Assembly: GCA_022925895.1 (NCBI GenBank) | Contig: JAKSYS010000028.1 | Span: forward strand, 62,001-126,000 | Direction of reading: 5' to 3' | Source: Fragilaria crotonensis | Lineage: Eukaryota; Bacillariophyta; Fragilariophyceae; Fragilariales; Fragilariaceae | Length of the DNA stretch: 64,000 bases | Shown here: positions 1 through 9,633 of the stretch, one piece after another | How the letters are laid out: each line of letters opens with the position of its first letter | Numbering within the stretch: the first letter of the stretch is position 1 | Position numbers and translations under genes: made by a program | Notes under the pieces: model-generated | Seen by the model: the letters and a program-made list of their open reading frames with translations, nothing else | What the model was told of the DNA's origin: nothing | The model's database searches: none

Positions 1-355
1 GAGTAGTCCGCTATACACCTTGCATTTCACAAGGAGATCCGTCATGTGAGTTACAACTACAGGTAGTAGGCTTGTGGGTGTGTGTTGTGGATCAGGAATC
101 ATCAGGTGGTGATCAGTTTTCCTTGAACGTTGACGCTGAATATGCTCAGAAACAGTTTCTCACCATCAGACTCCTTCACTGTGCTGCACTTGTGACTTTG
201 AAACTTTAGGGACACAACATCGTTGCGATGGAGAGCCCGTGTGGCTAAAACAACGACAGCGACGGCTCAATCGCCAAACTCGGAAACCAAGGACGGACTT
301 TTAAAAACGTCGTCGTTTAACGACAAGGACAAGGAGAAGCGATACATTCACAACA

Positions 356-1050
356 ATGGCTGCTTCGGGACTGGTTTATCCTGGTTGGATGGTATGGCGG
401 CGGGTGCTGTGGGATCCTCCTTACTGGCATGTCAACAGCGACATGTAATTCCCATTTTGACCCAAACAGCCGCCATTTCCACTCTGGTCATGGGCCCGTA
501 CGCCGCCTATCAGAACCGAAAATTGAGGGCCGTGGGAGGATTGCGGGCGGAACACAATCGATTGCGACGAGAAACCAATGAGTTTCAAATTCAGAATGAG
601 GTACTGCTGCGTCGCATGCAACGTCTGGATGGGGCAGTTTCCAGTTTGGAACGGGCGGAACGAGAATTGTCCGCAGTTGTTAAGAATCAGTCGGAACTGG
701 AACGACTCCAACGAGCCGTGGCGCGGCGGAATCAAATTTTGGGGGAAATGAAACAATGTCTAGTGCAGCAGGTGTTGCAAGATATTCTGGCCGTGGTTGT
801 AAAATCTGATCGGGATTCGGATTTTCAAATTGCACCGCAAGAGTTAGAGGTTTTGGTGTTGCGGATGAAAGCAATAGCGGGAGTGCAGTTCAATGAACGC
901 AATTTTAGAGGCATCATGGCAGCTGGTGATCGGAGAATAGCAAGTGTATTTGCCGTGATCCGATCTCTCATGAAAGATGATGATACCAGCAATGACGTAT
1001 TTACATTTCATCCTGAAGACTTGGTCTCGCAAGCGAACCATGTTGTGTAG
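356..1050 (+). CDS. Coiled-coil protein with one hydrophobic segment, function unknown
   Basis: I do not recognise a named family. After a short N-terminus there is a small-residue hydrophobic stretch (GAVGSSLL, then PILTQTAAISTLVMGPYAAY), which could be one or two membrane passes. A long Arg/Glu/Gln-rich coiled coil follows (about codons 545-760), then a C-terminal part containing an FNERNFRGIM segment. The long reading frame has no ATG before 394, only a TTG at 223. A good start in another frame (CAACAATGG at 356) would read MAASGLVYPGW and joins the main frame if one base is missing near 385-392. I therefore place the start at 356 as an inference; 394 is the conservative choice. The coiled coil suggests oligomerisation at a membrane. 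It lies tail-to-tail with eIF3c, with only about 120 nt between stop codons. Confidence 0.6.
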
Positions 1051-1169
1051 GTAATGTCGTTTCGAAATGCGTACTTTACGCTATAGTAGTTGATTGATTA
1101 AACTGTTGTTAAATGGGGCTTGTTGTTGGTGTGCACTTAGCAATTTCACGCTGCTGGACCTTAAGTTCT

Positions 1170-4100
1170 TCAATAACGAGATCGTCCACCGCCACCACCA
1201 CGGCCTCCATCACGGTTATTGGAGTTACCACCTCGCCCACGTCCGCCGCCACCACCACGACCTCGCCCGCGGCCGCCATCTCCACGACCGCCCTCTCCGC
1301 GGCCGCCACTGCCTCGTCCACCACTACTGCGACCACGTCCACCGCCCCCTGTGTTGCTGCGGAACCCACCTCGTCCACCACCACCAGATTGATTGCTCTG
1401 TCGCCCGTCTTGATGATGGTAATCGCCACCCTCCTTGTATCCGTACGACCCAGAGGCGGCATCCAACAAGCGCTCATTTGACTCGACCAAGGTCACTGCC
1501 TTCTCGGAGAATTGAAGAGCCATCAATTGCAACGACGTTGGCTCTACTTTGCGCATTACAATCGTTTCGGTAGGTTGATCCCAACTAGCGTACAGGTCAC
1601 GGTTGATGATCATCTTCGACACCACAGAGTGCACTTCATTCTTGGACATTTCAAACATGCCGCATAGCTGGGTCAGCGACAGCGACTCGTACTGATTAGA
1701 AAAAGCAAAAAGGTAGGTACGCAAGCCTTCCAACTTGATTTTCTCAAACAGCATCTTTTGAATCTGCGCAGCACTGCTTTCGCCGGGGACCAACTTCCAC
1801 ACATCCATATCCGTCAGGAAGTGTGCGCACGTTTTCCAATCTCCCGTGCGGAGTGCCTTACTGGCACGCATGACAAAGTCACGTGTCTGCTCTGGGGGAC
1901 CTGTAAAGACTTGACGTTGGTACATGTCATGATGCTTTCGGAACGTACGAGAAATGACCCGAGCACGGCGCTCTTCCGCGGCCGCCATGTTGGGAACCTC
2001 CAACAACATGGCCGAAATCAAGTGGCAGGCTTCCAACAAATCCAAATTGATATGCATGTGGTACGGCACTTGCCGACGTTTCTCTGCCTTTTCCTCATCG
2101 GGTGTCTTGTCGTTGAAACGACCCGTCGAAACGCCCTGCGCCAAGAGTTCACGGACGCGACCAGAACAAGTGTCAGCCAAGGCTTGATGGGCGCTCCAAA
2201 TCTTGCCCAATCGGAAGGCAGCCATACCCAATGTCACCATCATGCGATTAAACATAATCATGGTTGACACATCACCAGCATTGGCGATGGTGTCCTGAAG
2301 ATGTGACATGAGCAACAAATCACGGGCTTCCGTGAAGCGGTCGTGCAGGGCATGATGGTAAATGTGACAAATCATCGCCCGCGTCTTGGAACGATCCGTT
2401 CCGTGCTGGTAGACGAATGTAGCAATGTCGGAAATCAAATCAGCGGAGTTTATCGCTATCGTACTCTCTGGTACATTAGGCCTGGGGCCAACAGCAGCAG
2501 GGTGAGTGTGGGCAAAATTCGGTTTCTTAACAGCACCAGCCTCGTCGGACAAGCAGGCAGGATGCAACAAGTCTGCCTCTCCGTATTTGCGGTAGAACAT
2601 ATTAGCTTTGTCCACAGCTTGACCAATGGAATCGTGTTGGTAGTAGATGTGCTCGAAACGAAGCTGAGCCAATAGTGCAGCGTCTTCAAGAGCATTTTCT
2701 CGCTCATAATAGGCTTGGCCTTTTGTCAACAGCTCAACCAAGATGGATTCGTCACGAAGGCGGGCAATAAACTCTTTTGTATGAGGAGAAATTTGCTGCA
2801 CGCTTTTGACATACTCTTGTTCCAAAGTCGAAAGGAATAGGGAATACGATCCAAGGACGTAAATTGTTTTCTTCTCTTCTTCTGTCATATTCTCCTCTTT
2901 CTCCAGACGGAGGCGTTCGGCACGTTCATCCTCAGTCTCAGCTTCGCCAGTGGTAGGATTGACGAGCTTATCATCGGCAGCGATCGCCGCCATGGCTCCA
3001 TCAGTGGACGATGCAACCGCCTTCATTTTCTGCCCACCAGCGATTCCGATCAATTCGACTTCCTCGATTGAAGCCTTTCCAAGTGTGTATCCCTCGTCCA
3101 GGGTATCGGTAGTACGCGACAAGTAGTTCGCACAGGCCTTCCAGGTCTTGGTGGGCATGTAGTCATCCATACTACGCTGCAAATCAAACTGAGCAGTGAT
3201 GACATTCATCAAGATCGGAATCTCAACACGGGGTCCAAACTCAAGGGAGAGTTTCGCCAGTGCTTCCAACTGTCTGAGAACCTGGCGCATGTCGGTTCCA
3301 CGACGTCCACGGGAAGCAATCAACTCCTTCACCTTCTTGTTGATCATGCTAGGAGTCAAATTTTCAGCCGGTAGGACGGACTTGGAAGCCATGCTGGATT
3401 CTGACGCCTGAGCAGCGGCTTCAGCCGCCTTCTTGGCCTCGGCACGACTCTTGGCGCGTTCATCCTTGTTCTTGACAACTTTCTTTGTGGTGACAGTGTT
3501 CTTCTTGAGCCAGCGGGCACGACCCTTGAGCTCCGCGTACGCGCCCTGTTCTTCATCGTCGGATTCTTCATCGCTGTCACTGTCAGACGCCCACTCATCG
3601 TCGTCATCATCCTTGTCGTCGTCGCTGTCAGCATCATCGTCGCTGTCCGAATCCTGTGTGAGATGAAAGCAAAATGTTGGTTAGTGAGGTTGAGCTAGCG
3701 GAAGCGTCCAGAAATGCGGTCTCAAAATGTCCACTCAAAACATGGTTTATACTTGGTAACAAGTTTGTCTCATCTACCCCGCACAACTGCCTCCCGCACT
3801 GCTTTGTCAGCAACGCATCAGAGGCATCATCCGGGACAGAAGTCAGAAACGAGGAATTCAGCTCTCGAGAGAGTGAAGGGCATCCCTGTGGATAATAAAT
3901 AGCCGGAAACGATTGATCGAGCGATCGACGAACAAAAAATGAGGGGAGTACGTACCGAATCGCTGCTGTCACTGCTGCTACTGCTGTCACTGGACGGCTT
4001 TTTCCTAGCTGCTGGCTTTGCAGGGGCGGCGTCACTATCAGATGAGGAGGAAGAGCCAGAATCATCATCGTCGTCATCGTCCTCATCGTCGTCGCTATCT

Positions 4101-4627
4101 CCATCGTCTTCATCAATAATTGGATTCTTGCGATAGTGATCCATAACCACCTGGAAGGGTTTGTTGTGCTTCTTGAGCGTGAGCTTCATACGATTCAAGG
4201 CGCGTCCCTGATTCGGAGTTAGCTTCTTGAATGCCACCTTATCCTCCAGACATTCCTTGACAAAGTCTTCCAATTCTACTAGAGTGCGAACCAATTGACG
4301 AGGAACTCCAGCCGCCAGAACTTTTTTCGCCTTGATCATGGCCTTGCTGAGTTCATCAAACTCGCTCTGAATTTTCTTGAAATCCCTCTGTTTCATAAAT
4401 CCCCTTATATTCTTAATATGCGACGTGAATGCCTCGAGAGAGCGCTCCTTGGCAGATTTCACGACGCGAACATCATCTTCGGAATCGGAATCATCAGAAA
4501 AGTCCACCCAACGGGATCCGTCCTTCCGATTGTTGTTATCGACAATGGACTCGTCCGAGGAGTCCGAGTCGTCAGAGGCGGAATCTGAATCATCCGAACT
4601 ACCGCCGGCAGCCCAAAAGCGAGACAT
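1170..4627 (-). CDS. EIF3C: Eukaryotic translation initiation factor 3 subunit C (eIF3c/NIP1)
   Basis: Core scaffold subunit of eIF3, which binds the 40S subunit and recruits eIF1, eIF5 and the ternary complex. It has two exons: 4627-3956 (224 codons) and 3653-1170 (827 codons plus stop). A 302-nt intron begins GTACGT and ends CACACAG; both splice sites fall in phase 0, giving 1051 aa. The N-terminus carries the eIF3c signature around MSRFWAAGGSSDDSDS and two Ser/Asp/Glu-rich acidic tracts that flank the intron. Next come the conserved eIF3c N-domain (KNIRGFMKQRDF) and the helical PCI/winged-helix region, with LTQLCGMFEMSKNEVHSVV near the end. The last roughly 80 residues are an RGG/GRGG-repeat tail, of the kind used for RNA binding and arginine methylation. 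The Met at 3392 is internal, because the frame is open through 3653. The gene is intact, with no frameshift over 3.4 kb. Confidence 0.95.
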
Positions 4628-5075
4628 ACTTGAGAGTGGTTTGTTTGTTTTTAGAAAGAGGTCTGAAGTTGAGCAAGATCTACCTCACCAACACCGAGGT
4701 TGCTGATCTTGATTTGGTTGTGTCGGTGGTACCGGGTGTATGCGGCAAGGGGAAAGCAAGGATGCGGCTGCGGCTCTCATGGAGGACGTTCCGTCCTAGG
4801 TTATGAGCTACAATATTTCCAGACCCGGAAAATCACAGTGCATGGGATGATGCTGTTGCCCCTACCGGTAGTGCAGTACAGTACTTGTACGTACAAATGC
4901 CTTAGCACCGTCTTCTCCAAAAACCCGCAGACGCAGAAAATCTCGGATCCCGGATTCTCTCATTTTTCTGACACCACATCTCGGATGGATTGATCAACCA
5001 CCAAAATACTTGTACCAGTACCTCGTCAGTGGAAAGAGAGCAGACTGCAGATTGCAGATCGAGCATAGACCGATC
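4628..5075. promoter_or_regulatory. Divergent promoter region between eIF3c and the GNAT gene
   Basis: About 450 bp separate the two divergent start codons, so this stretch must hold both promoters. I see no clear TATA box. A TACTTGTACGTAC segment near 4881 belongs to the GTAC-rich motif class found between genes throughout the window. Confidence 0.4.
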
Positions 5076-5918
5076 ATGACGATGGTGAATTGCTGTCTGT
5101 TCCTCCTCCTGGCGACACTGCAACTTTCTACATGCAAAGCATTCGTGATAACTACCCGTGCGCAAGCATGCCCATCGCACCTCTTTTCCACCGCAGCAGA
5201 CAGTGTCTCCATGGGTCGAATCACGTCTGAAGTCGACATTCAGCTTGCGGCAGCGTTCATGGTAGATGCCTTTTGGCTGAATTCACCCCAAGGACTTGTG
5301 CTAGACGAATCTGTCAATGATGGCACCAAGAAAGGCTTAATCGAGCATCAGGTCGATGACTTGCTAGAAAAGTACGGCGAGCGCATGGGAAAACGATCTT
5401 TGGACACGGTCTTAATTCAAGCCGTTGACTCTTCGACAAAGGAAATTCTTGGATTAGTGGGATTGGAAGTATCTCTCTTGAACAAAGATATTGGCGACAC
5501 CTTATCTACTACAAAGAGTGACAATTTGCTTAAAAACGCCGTTGCATCGCTCGGGCCCAAGGATCGACGTCTCTACAAGAGCGCCTCGGTCCAACAGATT
5601 GCCACCGAACTCTTGCCTCCCGAATTGGAAGCCGTGGCCGTTTTGAGCAACCTGGTCGTGTCGCCCACCGCACGACGTCGGGGAATCGCACAAATGTTGT
5701 GTGCCCAAGTCGAACGTGTGGCAAATGACGAATGGGGTTACCCATCCCTGTACTTACGAGTCGAACAAGACAACGCTGCGGCAAGGACACTTTATGAAAC
5801 TAAATTGGGATTCTCCGAAAAATACGTGCTGCCGGGAGCCATGGGAGTACGTATTCAGGATGGCAGCTTTTCAGTGATCCAGGCGGATACGTTGGTTCTT
5901 TGCAAGAACCTTCAGTAA
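5076..5918 (+). CDS. GNAT-family N-acetyltransferase, predicted plastid-targeted
   Basis: Acetyl-CoA-dependent N-acetyltransferase of unknown substrate, about 280 aa. The ATG at 5076 is chosen because it starts a textbook signal peptide (MTMVNCCLFLLLATLQL) followed by CKAFVITTRA, resembling the diatom ASAFAP junction; the upstream in-frame start would be a TTG. The GNAT core is clear. Motif A near residues 190-215 reads LVVSPTARRRGIAQMLC, with the Arg-x-x-Gly-x-Ala pyrophosphate-binding loop. It is followed by LYLRVEQDNAAARTLYETKL, the usual motif B Asn/Ala/Tyr segment. Residues 75-180 are less conserved. The targeting signal suggests acetylation of plastid proteins or metabolites. No frameshift is seen. 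It is transcribed divergently from eIF3c. Confidence 0.85.
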   Translation: MTMVNCCLFLLLATLQLSTCKAFVITTRAQACPSHLFSTAADSVSMGRITSEVDIQLAAAFMVDAFWLNSPQGLVLDESVNDGTKKGLIEHQVDDLLEKYGERMGKRSLDTVLIQAVDSSTKEILGLVGLEVSLLNKDIGDTLSTTKSDNLLKNAVASLGPKDRRLYKSASVQQIATELLPPELEAVAVLSNLVVSPTARRRGIAQMLCAQVERVANDEWGYPSLYLRVEQDNAAARTLYETKLGFSEKYVLPGAMGVRIQDGSFSVIQADTLVLCKNLQ

Positions 5919-6368
5919 GAGGGACCGCGATCTTTCCAGGTTTTTCGACCTTTTGGTAGAGGTGATCCCGCTTTGTTGTACTCCAAATACTCCTTGTCGC
6001 TTACAGTGTAATTGTCTGTCTACACTCATCTAAGCATCGCTTGCCTGTCTACTTTATTTAATTTCAGCCAAGGTGCACTTCAGATTGCTCTGATTCGTAC
6101 ATCACCATCAGTCTCAGTGGCAAGTGGCGAGGTGTCGTCGGACCTTATTTTGTCTTGCATTTATTAACTACTGGCACTTCAACACTGGAGTACCAGGTAC
6201 TGGCGTATTTCGAGTCACGTATCACATTCGTGACTAATTCCCCCTACGTCTTGCTCTCGCCAAAAAAAAATTGTCGCGACGGCGCGTTCAATGCACTCAC
6301 AAATTCGATACTCGGACTTTGGGTGATACAACGACCTTGGGGAAAAAACGAACGATCCGGACTGAACG
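5919..6368. other. Intergenic, no gene seen
   Basis: About 450 bp between a stop codon and the next start on the same strand. It holds pyrimidine-rich stretches and an A9 run near 6263. I see no conserved element. Confidence 0.4.
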
Positions 6369-7085
6369 ATGGCTGCTGTGATTGGAAGAGGTGTTCAGCG
6401 AGGAGTCGGAGGCAGTGATCAGCAGTGTTTGAAATCGCCCTTCATCGCCTACTATATTGTGGTGGTTTCGTTGAATTCGGTCGCAGTCATAGGCGGTGCC
6501 ATATCCCAGTTTGACCTTCATCGAGGACAATCATCATGGTACAATAACTACGATCGGTGTGATGCATGGCTCTTTACGAATGGTATCTTTGGGGTACTTC
6601 ATATATTGGGAGCACTGTATATAGTCCGAAAAATTCAGGAACCTGAAGATGCGATTGAAGCCCATCCAATGGACTATCAGCTACAACAACATCATCATCA
6701 TCAGCAGCAGCAGCACGCCAAGGGCAGTGGAAACACTGTGTGGTGGCAGGGCAACAAGGTTCATGTGCAACCAGTTCACGTGCAACCAGTTCAACTGCCA
6801 CAATTCCAATCAAACAAGCCCGTCATTTCAGAGTATGCCCAAAAATCTATTGGAGCACCACAATCATGGGTCCGCGTGAAACACGTTTTGATGGAGAACG
6901 TTGTGGTCGCCATTTATTTTCTGGTCTATCTTGTGTATTTGTTTTGGCACATGTTCGTTGAAATGAACCCCTGCAATGATGGTATGAGGTTTACGCAGCG
7001 GGCCGCGGATATCTTTGTTGTGGCATCTCCATGTGCCTTTGTCTTCTCCGTGGTTACAATGTTGATGGACAGGCGACAGATATAA
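6369..7085 (+). CDS. Four-helix membrane protein, function unknown
   Basis: A 238-aa protein with four predicted membrane segments: IAYYIVVVSLNSVAVIGG, LFTNGIFGVLHILGALYIV, VVVAIYFLVYLVYLFWHMFV and IFVVASPCAFVFSVVTML. Segments 2 and 3 are separated by a hydrophilic loop with a HHHHHQQQQQH tract and a repeated VHVQPV. The layout (2 + loop + 2) resembles MARVEL-type proteins, but this is only topological. The start ATG GCT GCT has good context and no competing upstream ATG. Cys and Trp residues in the first loop (YDRCDAW) may be structural. No function is assigned. Confidence 0.7.
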   Translation: MAAVIGRGVQRGVGGSDQQCLKSPFIAYYIVVVSLNSVAVIGGAISQFDLHRGQSSWYNNYDRCDAWLFTNGIFGVLHILGALYIVRKIQEPEDAIEAHPMDYQLQQHHHHQQQQHAKGSGNTVWWQGNKVHVQPVHVQPVQLPQFQSNKPVISEYAQKSIGAPQSWVRVKHVLMENVVVAIYFLVYLVYLFWHMFVEMNPCNDGMRFTQRAADIFVVASPCAFVFSVVTMLMDRRQI

Positions 7086-7697
7086 CGAACATAGGCCACC
7101 TCGTTTTTTTACTCGAAATTTGAGTGACCCACGTTAGCGCCATGGTTATACTTTCTCTTGGCTGAATGCTTCCTTGCATCTTCATGGTTCGTGGTCGTGG
7201 TGAAGCTGGAGAGGTGGGTGGATGGTGCATGTAGGGGTCTACGGGTACGAGTGATTACTGGAGTACTTTCAGTACTGGATACTAGCTAGCTAGTACTAGT
7301 ACCCGAGAACCGGAGTATTGAGCAAACTGCAAACTGCAACACTGCAACACTGCAACACTGCAACTACAGACTACGACAGTACGTACTACGTACGCCATGC
7401 AAACATGCAAACCAGCGATCGGCTACGGAAAAGGTACTAGTACAAGTACTTGTAATACTCCAGTACTGTGGAATCTTCTTGTAAATGAGGCTCATTGTTA
7501 TATGGCGTCACATTTCCCTGTCAAGTGTGAAGACGAGCTCACCCAGTACAAGTACCTGGTAGGCGCTGGGACACGTCCCACGTGCCCGTCATGTATGAGA
7601 TGGCATCCTATTCAAGTTCTGGGATTTCAGCTCACATCGGGGGTGCGAGTGAATCTCCACAATCTCTTGAGGATCCGCGAGATCACCGTTCGTTGGC
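7086..7697. other. Intergenic region with GTAC palindromes
   Basis: About 610 bp without a convincing gene. From about 7255 to 7470 it is dense in AGTACT, CTAGTACTAG and GTACGTAC palindromes and includes a short minisatellite. A 119-codon frame at 7397-7756 has no recognisable content. Confidence 0.5.
7334..7364. repeat. 8-bp minisatellite (TGCAACAC)n
   Basis: Three to four perfect copies of TGCAACAC, preceded by two CAAACTG units. It lies in the intergenic stretch upstream of the histone-fold gene. Confidence 0.8.
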
Positions 7698-8081
7698 ATG
7701 GACCTTGCAGCCGTGTTTCCCACTGGCAAAATAAAGGCGCAATTGCAGAGTCATAAGGATGTTGGAAAGATCCCAAAACCAACCGAAGAATTCATCGCTT
7801 GCTGTTCGGCTCTCATGCTCGAGAAACTTGTCCACAAGGACAACCCAACTTCGGAATCCGTTGTGACACTCGAACAGATCAAAGCGGCGGCCTCACAGTA
7901 TGCATTTATTCAATTAGATGAAGTGCAAAACCAGAACGCTCCCAGGGCAACGAAAAAGAGACGTACGACAAAAACCAAGGAGATTCAGGCTGTGCAGCAA
8001 GTGGCAGATGCGGTAGCAGTGGAGCCTTCTATCGAGCAGAGTGTGCGTGTGATTCACGATGAAGACGACTATGACTTGTAA
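7698..8081 (+). CDS. Histone-fold protein of the NF-YC / NC2-alpha / POLE4-CHRAC class
   Basis: A 127-aa nuclear protein. Residues 6-75 match the CBF/NF-Y histone fold: FPTGKIKAQLQ (helix 1), KDVGKI then EEFIACCSALMLEKLV (the long helix 2), and VTLEQIKAAASQYAFIQLD (helix 3 and C-terminal helix). This pattern is seen in NC2-alpha/DRAP1, NF-YC, POLE4 and CHRAC1, which pair with an NF-YB/NC2-beta-like partner to bind DNA. A basic RATKKRRTTKTK segment follows, likely a nuclear localisation signal, and the tail is acidic (HDEDDYDL). Which family member it represents cannot be settled by eye. The short length fits POLE4/CHRAC better than NF-YC. No intron or break is seen. Confidence 0.75.
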   Translation: MDLAAVFPTGKIKAQLQSHKDVGKIPKPTEEFIACCSALMLEKLVHKDNPTSESVVTLEQIKAAASQYAFIQLDEVQNQNAPRATKKRRTTKTKEIQAVQQVADAVAVEPSIEQSVRVIHDEDDYDL

Positions 8082-8146
8082 AAACAAAAAGCATTGGATC
8101 CCTGCTTTTCCTGGTTGGATGATCTCCATCGTACGGCGTTTAATGG

Positions 8147-9165
8147 CTACAGAGAACCATCCGATTTCCCTTGAATTCTTGAGAGAATGGCATCCATAAC
8201 TTGATCATACGCCTGTACAGCTCCAAGCTGATGCAGATTTTTCAACGCCTGTTCATTTAATCCACCACGTGTCTGCTCCGAGATTAAATCATCAAGGACA
8301 GAGTCGTTCCCATCCATGGCTCCATCCACAGCATCTTGTACCATGCCTCGGTATTGTTGAATGACGAGTCGCGACGCATCATGTTGTGACAATCCTCCCC
8401 GATCCATCAGCCAATCGCGATTACGTCGCATCGTCCCGTATAAGGGTCCCATGTACACGGTCGATATCATGCAGGCCATGAGTTGATCCTCGGTTTCGCA
8501 ATGGATGACGCCTCCCATGGCGTCCAACAGGTCGACGACGAGAGCATTGGGAGCGGGAGAGTGATAGAGAGATATGCCTTGGTGACGACTGATGGATGGT
8601 AGACAAATTAGTTTGGATACCTGCGACGATGGCAATTTGGAAGCCGTAACGAGTTCGGGAAGTTTCGCGGTGGACTTTTTTAGATTTGAAAATTCGATTG
8701 AGTACGACCGTGAGCTTAGTCTTGTAGTGCAAAAGTGCAAACTGTGGATCACGAACGCGATAAAATACGTACGACTAAAGAGATCAAATTGTGCCTCGAT
8801 TTGTCGAACGAAACGCCTTGCAGAACCTCGCTTGTGAACTTCGGTAACACGCATAAAAACAATAGATCCGACTTGTCTAGAATGTCTTGGTTGTCGTCAT
8901 ATATCGATACAAGAGATGGAAAGTCATTTAAAAGCTTCAATGACTTGCTCTCTGACCGTTTCGTAACCGCAATAGACGAAATCGGGACTTGAGTTTGAGT
9001 GGCGATGCCTCTTGCTATTGCCGATGCTATTGTACCGCATCCAAGAAAGCCGATTCTGGCCCCGTCCAATCGAATTTTGCTTCGTTTGGTTGGTTCTTGA
9101 GGAAGCCATGCTAGTGACACGTCAAAACGAACGAGGGATAACAGCAATGCATTCAGAAAGTTCAT
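8147..9165 (-). CDS. proC: Pyrroline-5-carboxylate reductase
   Basis: Last step of proline synthesis: reduction of 1-pyrroline-5-carboxylate with NAD(P)H. It has two exons, 9165-8773 (131 codons) and 8674-8147, around a 98-nt intron (GTACGT...AAAAAG, phase 0), giving about 306 aa. The Rossmann motif is ARIGFLGCGTIASAIARGIA, followed by the LLFLCVLP strand and the SLVSTAKL segment that spans the splice junction. The C-terminal dimer domain contains LMACMISTVYMGPLYG, RGMVQDA and EQTRGGLNEQALKNL; family members usually have a PGGTT-like segment here, so this end is somewhat divergent. The N-terminus MNFLNALLLSLVRFDVSLAWL looks like a signal peptide with an aromatic residue at the cleavage point, hinting at plastid import. 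It is convergent with the histone-fold gene (66 nt apart). Confidence 0.9.
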
Positions 9166-9633
9166 GATTTCGTGACTGATTCATGAGTATATTGAATCAT
9201 GACATCGTGACTCGTACTCCACCAAGCATGTGAAATAACAACAGCACGATAGGTGAGTAAAGCGTAAAGCCAAGTATGATACTACTGGTACCGGAGAATT
9301 TTGTTCGAGTACTCAAGAACCAGGATGTATCGAGCCGCGAACCGCGAAGCACATCTTCATTATTGCATGAAGGAAGCCTAATACTACAGTAGCTTATAGT
9401 GTCTCCAATGCAACCAGGTTCATGGTTTCATGGATCATCGTCATGGAAAACTTTTCTGAGTTAGTCCTCGGAATCCGAGAACAAGCAATCGACTTCCCAG
9501 CTCGATAAGTATTCGATATCAGGATCAGGTGAGATACCCGGACAATAAGACTCATCGACCCCGCTTTGTTTGAAAGAAGTAGATCACTCACGTCATCAAG
9601 AGTACGCTTCTTGACGGAGCTCAGCTTCCAGCG
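9166..9633. other. Intergenic, no gene seen
   Basis: About 470 bp between the P5CR start and the stop of the next minus-strand gene. A few GTAC-type motifs occur near 9285. Nothing else is recognised. Confidence 0.4.

Noticed and set aside
1094-1573. Plus-strand frames rich in His/Arg or Thr/Ser opposite the eIF3c 3' end
   Set aside because: They are the antisense reading of the RGG-repeat tail; composition is explained by GGN codons on the other strand.
3966-4136. Ser-rich plus-strand frames over the eIF3c N-terminus
   Set aside because: Antisense of Asp/Ser-rich GAT/TCG/GAC codons.
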